Assembly (NCBI GenBank): GCA_016713675.1
Contig: JADJOS010000001.1
Span: 1,178,001 to 1,242,000, forward strand
DNA: 64,000 nt
Origin: Acidobacteriota bacterium
GTDB lineage: Bacteria > Acidobacteriota > Blastocatellia > Pyrinomonadales > Pyrinomonadaceae
Direction: 5' to 3'
Shown here: piece after piece, positions 43,038 through 51,330 of the stretch
Position numbering within the stretch: position 1 is the stretch's first letter
Layout of the letters: each line of letters opens with the position of its first letter
Program-made: the position numbers and the translations under genes
Notes under the pieces: generated by a model
Database searches by the model: none
Told to the model about the DNA's origin: nothing
Seen by the model: only the letters and a program-made list of their open reading frames with translations

Positions 43038-45989
43038 ATGAAAGGAAAGGTAATTACAAGCTGGAGTTTAATACTGCTCCTTGCATCCGTACTGCTGATC
43101 GCAGGCGGGGCGCTTAACCTTTCTCAGCGTGCTTATCAGAAACTTCCGCCGACCGACGGCGTTCAATGGACGCACAATGCGGACGGTATTTTTGCCGAAC
43201 GTATTCTTAAGGGTTTTGCGGGCGATCGCGCGGGGATCTCACCGGGAGATAAGCTGATCGCGATCAGTATTGACAACCAAACTCCTGACGAGGTCGTATC
43301 CGTCAGCGACGTCCAGATATATCTCGAAACAGCAGGCGTGAACGGCAGCCTTACCTATACTTTCCAAAAGTCCTATTCCTTTGCCGACAACTATTATTTC
43401 GCTGACCTCCGCAATATCGATTCGGTTCCGCGTTGGACACCATCAATAATCTTTCTTGCGATGGTTGGCCTGGTGTGGCTCGGCGTGGGCATGTTCGTGC
43501 TCTTTAAGCAAGGCAGTCAATCTCCTTTCGTACTGCATTTTGCTGCGGTTTGCCTGGCTGCCTTCACGTTTCATACATACAAGCCGGTCGGCATCGGACA
43601 GGATTTTGATCTGGCCGTCAGCCTCCTTGATGATTTCGCTTTTGCCTTGTTCGTACCGTTGTTTCTGCATTTTTGTATCAGATATCCGGTGCGCAGCACT
43701 GTTTTTGACGAGCAGCGATGGAAGACCATCTTGCTCTATGTGCCGGCCGCCGTCGTTTCTGTTTGGCTGCTATTCATCTCACTGCTGCCGGCTCTGTTCT
43801 GGCGCACGGATGCGGCTGCGTGGCTTGCCCGCGTTGATGACCGTTACAATCTGACCGGCGGAACGAGCACATTCTTGCTCTATCATTTTGTGATAGGCGT
43901 TTCGGTCGGTGCCGGGTTTCTGATCTGGCGATTCTGGAAAAATCACCAGATCGTTGTTCGCCAGCGTTTGAAATGGGCAATGTGGGGCACCATCGCGGCT
44001 GTCTTTCCGGTCATTATCATGCAGACTGCGTCGTGGTTCGGTGTGCAGATCGCCGACAATACGGTTGCGACAGCATTGACCACACTGCCGCTCGCACTGA
44101 TTCCGTTCAGCTTTGGCCATTCGGTGGTTCGATACCGTTTGATGGACGTCGACGTGGTCGTTCGCCGGGCTTTGGTTTACGCACTGACGACCGTGGCGAT
44201 CGCAATGATGATCGGAGCCGTCGCGTTGGGCCTCGTGTTTCTTGCCGTCGGCAACAATCTTTCTACCAGTGGGATCACCTTAGGTGCGATCATCGCCGTT
44301 GTCGCGATGGGTGCGATCGTGATGCTCAGCGAACCGCTCAAAAAGTTCCTACAGGAACTGGCTGACCGGTATTTTTATGGCGAACGTTACGACCTGCGGC
44401 AAGGATTGCTTGATTTCGGCAAAACCCTGTCCGCGACGACCGGCCTTGATCCGCTCTTGAATGCACTGACGGAAAGACTCCGCCAGGTGCTCGACGTACA
44501 AAAGGTAGCGATCTTCGTCGAAGACCAGCGGACCGAGGCCCATTACCGCATAGCAAAATCTGTCGGCCTCGACGAAGAGTTCGTCATTCCCGCCGATTTC
44601 CGCACAATGATCCGGCAAAAGTCCGCCGGCAAAGGGATAGTGAGGGCTGACGAATTTGACCTTGCGGACGTCGAGCAATTAAACGGGAACGGTGCCGTGG
44701 TCCGGCAGGAACTGCATTACTTCGTACCGTGCGTCGCCCGCGGCAAAATGGTCGCGGTCATAGGCCTCGGCCGGGCGAGCGACGGTTCGCTGCTTTCATC
44801 TGAAGATCTTGAGATCCTCAAAACGGTGTCCGGGTACGTAGCCGTCGCGGTAGACAACAGCCGTTTATACGAAGAACAGCAGCAGCATACCGACGAACTT
44901 GCACTGCTCAAGGAATTTAATGAATCGATAGTCGAATCGGTCAACGTCGGCCTGCTCGCCGTCGATGAGGAAGGACGTGTGATCCGCTGTAATTCGCCGT
45001 TCGAGCAAATGACAGGCCGCGACCGCGAAGATGTCGTCGGTAAACGCGTAGAGGATATTTTTGACGAGAGCTTTGCGCTTAATCTGGAGAACATTCTCGG
45101 CAAATCGCGTTGGCATCTGACCGAGATCCGAAACGCGTACAAGATGCATACTTTCGATGCCGACGGCCGTTCGCTGATCCTCAACGTCGCGGTCGCTCCG
45201 CTTCGCAGCGTTTCAAATCAGCACACCGGTGCGATCATCGTGCTCGAGAATGTATCGTCCCGCGTCAAACTCGAAGAAACGCTGCAGCAGAGCGAAAAGC
45301 TATCGAGCATCGGCCTGCTTGCCGCCGGCGTCGCTCACGAGGTCAACACGCCGCTCACCGGTGTCTCGAGCTATACGCAGATGCTGCTCGGTATGATACC
45401 CGAGACCGACCCCAAGCACGCCTTGCTGCAAAAGATGCAGCGGCAGACCGATCGTGCTACCAACATCGTCGGAAATCTGCTCAATTTCTCACGCACCGGT
45501 AACGCCGAAGAGTTTACCGACACCGATGTGAACCGTCTGCTCAACGATACTCTGCAGTTGCTCGAACCTCAGTTGCGTAAATCCAATGTCGAGATCGTCA
45601 AAGAATATTCAGAGTCGATCCCCGCGATCACCGGCAGCGGCGGAAAGCTGCAGCAGGTTTTCACAAATCTGATACTGAATGCGAGAGATGCGATGTTTCA
45701 GGGCGGAACGATCACGCTGCGAACACGCGCCGACGGTGAAGATGTCGTGATCGTTGAGGTGTGTGATACGGGCGAAGGGATCTCACCCGAGAATCTGACC
45801 AAGATCTTTGATCCGTTCTTTACGACCAAAGGCGTCGGTAACGGCACGGGGCTCGGCCTCGCAGTGACATACGGCATCGTGCAGGAACATGCCGGCTCGA
45901 TCGAAGCATTGAGCGAACCGAATGACGGTACCACATTTCGACTTACATTCCCTGCCGCCCACGCCGGCCGACGTCGTGCGGTCAGTTAG
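43038..45989 (+). CDS. Large membrane sensor histidine kinase (PDZ, multi-TM, GAF, PAS)
   Basis: From ATG 43038 the protein has 983 aa; a TTG just before it is less likely. Order of parts: membrane segment (about 8-28), a PDZ-like periplasmic domain (about 40-112, GDRAGISPGDKLIAI), eight or nine membrane segments (about 135-435), a GAF domain (about 455-600), a PAS domain (about 620-740, NVGLLAVDEEGRVIRCNSPFEQ), HisKA with His767 in GVAHEVNTPLTGVS, and HATPase with NARDAM, DTGEGISPENLTKIFDPFFTTKG and GTGLGLAVTYGI. The kinase core is of the NtrB class that serves sigma54 regulators. Its own promoter is of sigma54 type. No response regulator follows it. Confidence 0.93.
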   Translation: MKGKVITSWSLILLLASVLLIAGGALNLSQRAYQKLPPTDGVQWTHNADGIFAERILKGFAGDRAGISPGDKLIAISIDNQTPDEVVSVSDVQIYLETAGVNGSLTYTFQKSYSFADNYYFADLRNIDSVPRWTPSIIFLAMVGLVWLGVGMFVLFKQGSQSPFVLHFAAVCLAAFTFHTYKPVGIGQDFDLAVSLLDDFAFALFVPLFLHFCIRYPVRSTVFDEQRWKTILLYVPAAVVSVWLLFISLLPALFWRTDAAAWLARVDDRYNLTGGTSTFLLYHFVIGVSVGAGFLIWRFWKNHQIVVRQRLKWAMWGTIAAVFPVIIMQTASWFGVQIADNTVATALTTLPLALIPFSFGHSVVRYRLMDVDVVVRRALVYALTTVAIAMMIGAVALGLVFLAVGNNLSTSGITLGAIIAVVAMGAIVMLSEPLKKFLQELADRYFYGERYDLRQGLLDFGKTLSATTGLDPLLNALTERLRQVLDVQKVAIFVEDQRTEAHYRIAKSVGLDEEFVIPADFRTMIRQKSAGKGIVRADEFDLADVEQLNGNGAVVRQELHYFVPCVARGKMVAVIGLGRASDGSLLSSEDLEILKTVSGYVAVAVDNSRLYEEQQQHTDELALLKEFNESIVESVNVGLLAVDEEGRVIRCNSPFEQMTGRDREDVVGKRVEDIFDESFALNLENILGKSRWHLTEIRNAYKMHTFDADGRSLILNVAVAPLRSVSNQHTGAIIVLENVSSRVKLEETLQQSEKLSSIGLLAAGVAHEVNTPLTGVSSYTQMLLGMIPETDPKHALLQKMQRQTDRATNIVGNLLNFSRTGNAEEFTDTDVNRLLNDTLQLLEPQLRKSNVEIVKEYSESIPAITGSGGKLQQVFTNLILNARDAMFQGGTITLRTRADGEDVVIVEVCDTGEGISPENLTKIFDPFFTTKGVGNGTGLGLAVTYGIVQEHAGSIEALSEPNDGTTFRLTFPAAHAGRRRAVS

Positions 45990-47257
45990 GCTGTTTTTGG
46001 ATGGTCTTTCCCTGATCGGGCAAAATAGACCGCAACGATAAACGCCACGAACATTATTACGGATGCTGCCCAGAACGTGCGATAGATCGTACGATCGTCG
46101 ATGGCATTGAGTGAGTTGTTGAGCAGCAAGCCGCCGATCACGGGCCCGACGGTACGGGCCATGCTTGCCCCGGACTGCATTATTCCCATCGTTCTGCCCT
46201 GATCGTGTTCATCGGCTGATTTTGATGCAAGACTTGTGAGGCCCGGCGATGCGAGCGAGTTTCCGAACGACAAAACCGCCAATCCGACAAGAAGTGCCGA
46301 AACGCCTCCGTAGTTGGGGCCAACGAAAGGCAAGGCAAACAAACTGACGACCAGCAGAATACAACCGAATACGATCAAGACCGATTCGCCGAACTGCTTG
46401 ACCAACCGGCCGAACAATACCCCTTGAACAAGGATCGAAATTACACCGACGAACGCAAATAGATACCCATTCTGTTCGGCATTGTATTCGAACCGAAATG
46501 ACGTGTAGAGCACGAATGCGTACGTCATGATCGAAAAGGCGGTGATCAGCAAAAAGTAGACTATATTCAGTTCGCGAAAGGACTTATCTCTGAGTGAATC
46601 AAACAGTTCGAGGATCCGGTTCTTTCGTTCCGGCAGGCCGGCCCTAGCTCCGGGCTTGAGTGATTCGGGCAGAACAAAGTAGAGGGCGATCGCATTTGCG
46701 AGTGACAATACCGCCGCTACAAAGAACGGAACATTGACGCCGTATTTGCTCAAGATCCCGGCTATTGCCGGCCCCAGTATGAACCCGAGCCCAAACGCCG
46801 CCCCGAACAGGCCCATTCCCTTGGCCCTGTTCTCTTTTGACGTAACGTCGGCAATATATGCTTGAGCGGTCGATATATTTCCGCCGCTGATGCCGCCCAC
46901 GATACGGCCCAAAAACACAAGAAAAAGCGTATTTGCCAGCCCGAGCACCAGATACCCGACGGCCGATCCGAGCAGGCTAAAGAACAAAATCGGCCGGCGG
47001 CCGTATTTATCCGATAGACGTCCGAGCAGCGGCGAAAAGAAAAACTGCATCAGCGAGTACGACGCAAACAAGAATCCAATGTCCAGCGGCGTCGCGAAAA
47101 ATGGCTCAGTATGCGCGTAATACGGCAAGATCGGTATGACCATTCCAAAACCGATAAGGTCAATAAAGACCGTGGCAAATATGATCAGCAACGGTGTGGT
47201 GAAGAATTTCTCTTTTTTTTCTTCGCCCGCTGTGTCCGGTTTGGTTTCGGTTGTCAT
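45986..47257 (-). CDS. MFS efflux transporter, TetA-like
   Basis: A 423-aa 12-TM major facilitator protein. Loop 2-3 motif A is GRLSDKYGRRPILFF (about 80-94), and motif C-like GAAFGLGFILGPAIAGIL lies in helix 5, the mark of drug/H+ antiporters. It starts IFATVFIDLIGFGMVIPILPYYA, typical of the TetA/Bmr group. Substrates may be tetracycline-like drugs or others; sequence alone does not decide. It overlaps the stop of the convergent kinase gene by 4 bases. A TATAAT box (minus strand, 47307-47302) lies 45 bases upstream. Confidence 0.9.
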   Translation of the reverse strand: MTTETKPDTAGEEKKEKFFTTPLLIIFATVFIDLIGFGMVIPILPYYAHTEPFFATPLDIGFLFASYSLMQFFFSPLLGRLSDKYGRRPILFFSLLGSAVGYLVLGLANTLFLVFLGRIVGGISGGNISTAQAYIADVTSKENRAKGMGLFGAAFGLGFILGPAIAGILSKYGVNVPFFVAAVLSLANAIALYFVLPESLKPGARAGLPERKNRILELFDSLRDKSFRELNIVYFLLITAFSIMTYAFVLYTSFRFEYNAEQNGYLFAFVGVISILVQGVLFGRLVKQFGESVLIVFGCILLVVSLFALPFVGPNYGGVSALLVGLAVLSFGNSLASPGLTSLASKSADEHDQGRTMGIMQSGASMARTVGPVIGGLLLNNSLNAIDDRTIYRTFWAASVIMFVAFIVAVYFARSGKDHPKTA

Positions 47258-47359
47258 TGAGGTCCGTAAAGTGCAGTCGCACCGATGCTAAAACGTGCGT
47301 AATTATAGTAAGATAGCAAGAAAATAAACGATAACACCTCGTTGTAAAATCCTAAAGTA

Positions 47360-49225
47360 ATGCCCAGAAAATTAAGCCCCAAAGTCATCTTACCGTTGCT
47401 CTTTGCGATCACATTCTTTATGTGCCAAGAGACAGACGCTCAAAAAAAGCCGTCCAAACAGACCAAACCGGCCGCAGTCGAGGCGAAGCCCGTGCCGCCC
47501 GATATCGAGTATACGGTCTCAATGTCAAAGCCCGCGACACATCTACTCGAGGTCAGCATGACGGTCAACTGGAAACAGATGCCCGACAAACTCGAGGTAA
47601 AAATGCCGGTCTGGACGCCGGGCAGCTACCTGATCCGTGAATATGCGCGACATGTGCAGGCTTTTGCCGCGAAAGATGCAACCGGTGCCGAGCTCGCCTG
47701 GCGCAAGATCAACAAGAATACCTGGCAGATCGATACAAAAGGGGCCGGAGCCGTTGCTCTCAATTACAAAGTTTACGCCAACGAACTCACCGTCCGCACC
47801 AACGAACTCAATGATGAACACGCCTTCTGGAACAACGGTGCGACGCTGATGTTCATCAAAGGCCAGCTTTCCGCGAGTTCCACGGTCACTGTCAATCCGT
47901 TCGGCAGTTGGAAGGTTGCGACCGGACTGCCCAAGTTTGGCGCCACTGCCAACATATTTATCGCAGAAAATTACGATGTTCTTTACGATTCACCTTTCGA
48001 GGTGAGTAATTTCAAAGAGATCAATTTTGAGGTTCAAGGCAAGCCGCATCGTTACGTCATAACCGGCGAAGGCAATTATGATCTGGATCGGCTGGTTGCC
48101 GACACGACCAAGATCATCGACGAGACCTACAAGATCTTTGGCGAACTTCCATACAAGGACTACACGTTCATCCTCAATACCCGCGGCGGCGGCGGCCTCG
48201 AACATATGAACTCGACGGCGTTGCAGATCAATCGCTTTGCCTTCAAACCGGATTCGCGGTACAAGGGCTTTCTCGGCCTGGTCGGTCACGAATTTGTCCA
48301 TGTTTTCCTGGTCAAGAGCATCCGTCCCGACGCGTTGGGCCCGTTCGATTACGAGAACGAAAATTACACCAAGCTCCTATGGGTGGCCGAGGGCGGAACC
48401 GAATATTATTCGAACCTGATCTTGCTGCGGGCCGGATTGATCACCGCCAAACAGTTCCTTGGTGACAGGGCGTCCGGCATTCAGCAATTGCAGAACCGTC
48501 CCGGCCGTTTTGAGACCAGTGTCGAAGACGCCAGTTTCGACGCCTGGATCAAATACTATCGCCCGGACGAAAACGCGATCAACAATCAGATCTCGTATTA
48601 TGACAAAGGCGAGATCGTAAGCATGATGCTCGACGTGTCGATCAGGTCGGCATCCGGCGGTGCCAAGTCGCTCGATGATGTGATGCGGCATCTGTACAAC
48701 GAATTCGCAAAGAAAAATAAGAACTTCACGCCTGAGGATTTTCAGAAGGTCTCCGAGTTGATGGCCGGAAAGCCGCTCGACGATTTTTTTGCCAAATACG
48801 TCCGCGGTACTGCTGAGATCGACTATGATTCGATCATGGGCGGCATCGGATTATCGTTGGCGGCCGTCGAATCGAATGCCGGCAAACCGTTCATCGGTGC
48901 CGACACCGCCGAGGCCAATGGTGTGATAACCATTCGGTCGATCGCTGCCGGAACTCCGGCTTACGAACAGGGACTAAACACCGGCGATCAGATCGTCGCG
49001 ATCGACGGTTATCGTGCGAGCTCGAATTTTCTTCAGAGTTACGTTGGCGAGCGAAAACCCGGCGATAAGATCAAATTGACGATCTTTCGTTTTGATAAGC
49101 TCCGGGACATGACATTCACTCTTGGCAGCAACGATCGCAAAGATTACTCGTTCGCTCCGGTCGCCGAGCCGACGGAAGAGCAGAAAAAACTATACAATCA
49201 ATATCTGAATGCTGAACTCAAATAG
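47360..49225 (+). CDS. Exported M61-family metallopeptidase with PDZ domain
   Basis: The 621-aa product has a signal sequence (about 1-28, MPRKLSPKVILPLLFAITFFM). The M61 N-terminal domain follows (TYSV-like strands, PVWTPGSYLIREYARHV), then the gluzincin catalytic domain with HEFVH (310-314) and the third ligand Glu344 in WVAEGGTEYY, and a C-terminal PDZ domain (about 500-590, ITIRSIAAGTPAYEQGLNTGDQIVAIDG). M61 glycyl aminopeptidases prefer N-terminal Gly or Ala. Its stop overlaps the start of the next gene by 17 bases, so the PD40 lipoprotein is translated together with it. Confidence 0.93.
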   Translation: MPRKLSPKVILPLLFAITFFMCQETDAQKKPSKQTKPAAVEAKPVPPDIEYTVSMSKPATHLLEVSMTVNWKQMPDKLEVKMPVWTPGSYLIREYARHVQAFAAKDATGAELAWRKINKNTWQIDTKGAGAVALNYKVYANELTVRTNELNDEHAFWNNGATLMFIKGQLSASSTVTVNPFGSWKVATGLPKFGATANIFIAENYDVLYDSPFEVSNFKEINFEVQGKPHRYVITGEGNYDLDRLVADTTKIIDETYKIFGELPYKDYTFILNTRGGGGLEHMNSTALQINRFAFKPDSRYKGFLGLVGHEFVHVFLVKSIRPDALGPFDYENENYTKLLWVAEGGTEYYSNLILLRAGLITAKQFLGDRASGIQQLQNRPGRFETSVEDASFDAWIKYYRPDENAINNQISYYDKGEIVSMMLDVSIRSASGGAKSLDDVMRHLYNEFAKKNKNFTPEDFQKVSELMAGKPLDDFFAKYVRGTAEIDYDSIMGGIGLSLAAVESNAGKPFIGADTAEANGVITIRSIAAGTPAYEQGLNTGDQIVAIDGYRASSNFLQSYVGERKPGDKIKLTIFRFDKLRDMTFTLGSNDRKDYSFAPVAEPTEEQKKLYNQYLNAELK

Positions 49226-50504
49226 AATTTTGCGGCAGATCGTGATCGTAACGGCGGCTGCGGGTTTGTTGGCGTCGGGCTGTTCGTCGGGCGTTTCGAA
49301 CAACGCCGTGCCGAAAGTGACCGCGATGCGCGATGTGCCGGCCGTCAGACTCAATTACCGTTACGAAGCGGATGTTCCCGCACCGACGCTGAACGCTGCG
49401 GTCGCCGAGGACCGCAACCCGGCCGTTCAAGCCGATTTCGACACCAACCGGCCGCAGGAAATGCTCGAGCGGACGCTGACGTCACCCGACAAAAAGCGGG
49501 TACTTGCGATCTATCGACAGGTTGCCGATCTTTCGAGCGAATTCCGGCTTGATGTTTACACGCCCGAAGGCAAACCGCTGCGAAAGGTCACGTCTGACAC
49601 GATGGCCGTACATTTTCCGGACACCATTGTCTGGTCGCCTGATTCGAGCGCCGTCGCTTTTGTCGCGATGCTGCGGGCGACCGTCTCATTGACACCTGTC
49701 ACAGCTACGCCGTCACCGATAACGCCGGCGACCGACACGGGAGCGGCCGAAACAAATACCAATGTCGAAGCGGTACCGACACCTGCCGCCCCTACTCCGG
49801 CGGCACCGACCGGCATCCTGACGTTTCGCACCGAGCAGATATACATGTGCAATGCCGACGGCGGAGCGCTCAAGGCACTGACGCAGAACGAAGGCCTGAT
49901 CTATTTCTATTACGTGTGGTCACCCGACAGCTCGATGCTCGCGGCACTCGCAACTACGGCACGCGAATGGCGTTACCTGGAGGTGATAGCCGAGAGCAAG
50001 GGCGAAGCGATGGTTCCGTTGGGTCGGCCGCGAGTGATCGAAAAGAACGGCCGCGAACGCCGGCTCGATGACAATCTCACCGCCGTCCAGCCTGTCTGGT
50101 CACCCGATTCGGCAAAGATCGCGGACGCGTTTGAGACGCAGATCCGCATCTACGACGCCAACGGCACAACGCCGACACAGGCGGCGATCCCGCTCAAAAA
50201 TCAGCTGCTGCTCTCGGCACAATCCTACGATCGCGAACAGTCGCGAATTGCCGCCAATTCGACCGCCGACGGCAACACAAGCACTGCACCAACGCCCGAA
50301 CAGCCCATGACAACGCTGCCGGACGAAAAATTGCTGGTCTCGTACAATCCGATCGTCGAGGTCGCCTGGACGGCCGACGAACTGCTGTACGCAAAAACGG
50401 CATATCTTAAACGAATGAAGAACGCTGCTGATAACGTGACCAGCTATTCCCGCTGGCACCGCCTCGTACTGTCGCCGCAGGCCGCGGCTGCTCCGGGAAA
50501 ATAG
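49209..50504 (+). CDS. Putative lipoprotein with TolB-like PD40 repeats
   Basis: The 431-aa product has a lipoprotein signal (IVIVTAAAGLLASGC, Cys25). Blades of PD40 type follow: DTIVWSPDSSAVAFVA, YVWSPDSSMLAALA and PVWSPDSAKIADAF. A Thr/Pro/Ala-rich insert (ITPATDTGAAETNTNVEA) breaks the first blade pair. The protein is expected at the outer membrane or in the periplasm. The gene begins inside the end of the M61 peptidase gene and is followed 4 bases later by the DinB-like gene, so three genes form one row. Confidence 0.82.
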   Translation: MLNSNRILRQIVIVTAAAGLLASGCSSGVSNNAVPKVTAMRDVPAVRLNYRYEADVPAPTLNAAVAEDRNPAVQADFDTNRPQEMLERTLTSPDKKRVLAIYRQVADLSSEFRLDVYTPEGKPLRKVTSDTMAVHFPDTIVWSPDSSAVAFVAMLRATVSLTPVTATPSPITPATDTGAAETNTNVEAVPTPAAPTPAAPTGILTFRTEQIYMCNADGGALKALTQNEGLIYFYYVWSPDSSMLAALATTAREWRYLEVIAESKGEAMVPLGRPRVIEKNGRERRLDDNLTAVQPVWSPDSAKIADAFETQIRIYDANGTTPTQAAIPLKNQLLLSAQSYDREQSRIAANSTADGNTSTAPTPEQPMTTLPDEKLLVSYNPIVEVAWTADELLYAKTAYLKRMKNAADNVTSYSRWHRLVLSPQAAAAPGK

Positions 50505-50508
50505 AAAT

Positions 50509-51081
50509 ATGGAATTCAAAACGATCGCTGACATCTACGCAGTCAATAAAAATGTAGGCGACGGATTTCGCCGCTTCGCGAGATCGATCTCGGACGCCGA
50601 GGCAAATGCCGAGATCGACGGCGAACCGTGGACGCTTGCCGCTTTGATCGAGCACGTAGCCATGGTCGAGGCCGGCATCGCGAAAATGTGCGCAAGGATG
50701 GTCGACGGAGCAAAACAGAAGGGAACACCGTCAGATGGCAGCTACCGGATCTCAGAAGGTTTTCGTTCAGCTCTCGCCGCGAATGAAGGTGCAAAATTTG
50801 AGGCTCCCGAACGCGTCGCGCCGACCGGCGGGGTCGCGATCGCCGAGTCTCTCGAGAGTCTCGATAGATCGTCTGCCGCACTTGCCGCACTTCAGAGTGA
50901 TCTTGAGGCATACGACGTGTCGGAACTTACGTTCCCGCATCCGTATTTCGGGCCGCTCAACGCCGCCGAATGGGTGATGCTCTCGGGCGGCCACGTTTCC
51001 CGTCACATGGCACAGGCAGAACGCCTGCTCGACGGAGTGCGGACACGCCTGTCCGAATCGCCGGTTTCTTCGGCGAAATAA
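50509..51081 (+). CDS. DinB-like (DUF1569/DinB_2) four-helix protein
   Basis: A 190-aa protein with the four-helix DinB plan: TIADIYAVNKNVGDGFRRFARSI, WTLAALIEHVAMVEAGIAKM (with His as first putative metal ligand) and EWVMLSGGHVSRHMAQAERLL (with the HxxxH pair). Three His of this arrangement bind a metal in known DinB/YfiT proteins, some of which are thiol-transferases. The substrate is unknown. Last gene of the M61-lipoprotein-DinB row. Confidence 0.8.
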   Translation: MEFKTIADIYAVNKNVGDGFRRFARSISDAEANAEIDGEPWTLAALIEHVAMVEAGIAKMCARMVDGAKQKGTPSDGSYRISEGFRSALAANEGAKFEAPERVAPTGGVAIAESLESLDRSSAALAALQSDLEAYDVSELTFPHPYFGPLNAAEWVMLSGGHVSRHMAQAERLLDGVRTRLSESPVSSAK

Positions 51082-51151
51082 GATAACGATCAGACCCCAC
51101 AGCCGGTGTTCGTGCTTCGCACTCATTCGGACAAGAGTGTCGGCTCTGCGC

Positions 51152-51195
51152 AAAAAAAGCCCCCGGCTGAAAGGAGGGCGAATCCAGCCGGGGGG
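51152..51195 (-). terminator. Intrinsic terminator on the minus strand
   Basis: Stem CCCCCGGCTG (51160-51169) and CAGCCGGGGG (51185-51194) with a 15-nt loop, followed on the minus strand by seven T (51158-51152). It lies downstream of the FG-GAP protein gene, behind another hairpin at 51292. The loop itself holds a GGAGGGCGAATCC word that could pair internally. Confidence 0.75.
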
Positions 51196-51291
51196 AACGT
51201 TTCAAGCAATTTATCATAGCTAACCAAACCAGGTATTTGCCCGAAACCAAACTTTTGATGAATCAAAATTTGCGTTGGTTGTTTGAAATAA

Positions 51292-51322
51292 GGCAGGAGC
51301 TACACGCTCCTGCCTTTTCTTT
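51292..51322. terminator. Bidirectional terminator hairpin
   Basis: A 9-bp stem GGCAGGAGC (51292-51300) and GCTCCTGCC (51306-51314), 5-nt loop, followed by TTTTCTTTCTT on the plus strand and by TTATTT on the minus strand. It closes the FG-GAP protein gene 9 bases after its stop. Confidence 0.8.
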
Positions 51323-51330
51323 CTTAACAA

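Noticed and set aside
51152..51195. Riboswitch or small RNA at the GC-rich hairpin
   Set aside because: The hairpin with a T-run on the minus strand is explained as a terminator; no conserved ligand-binding core is recognised and no gene follows in the right direction.
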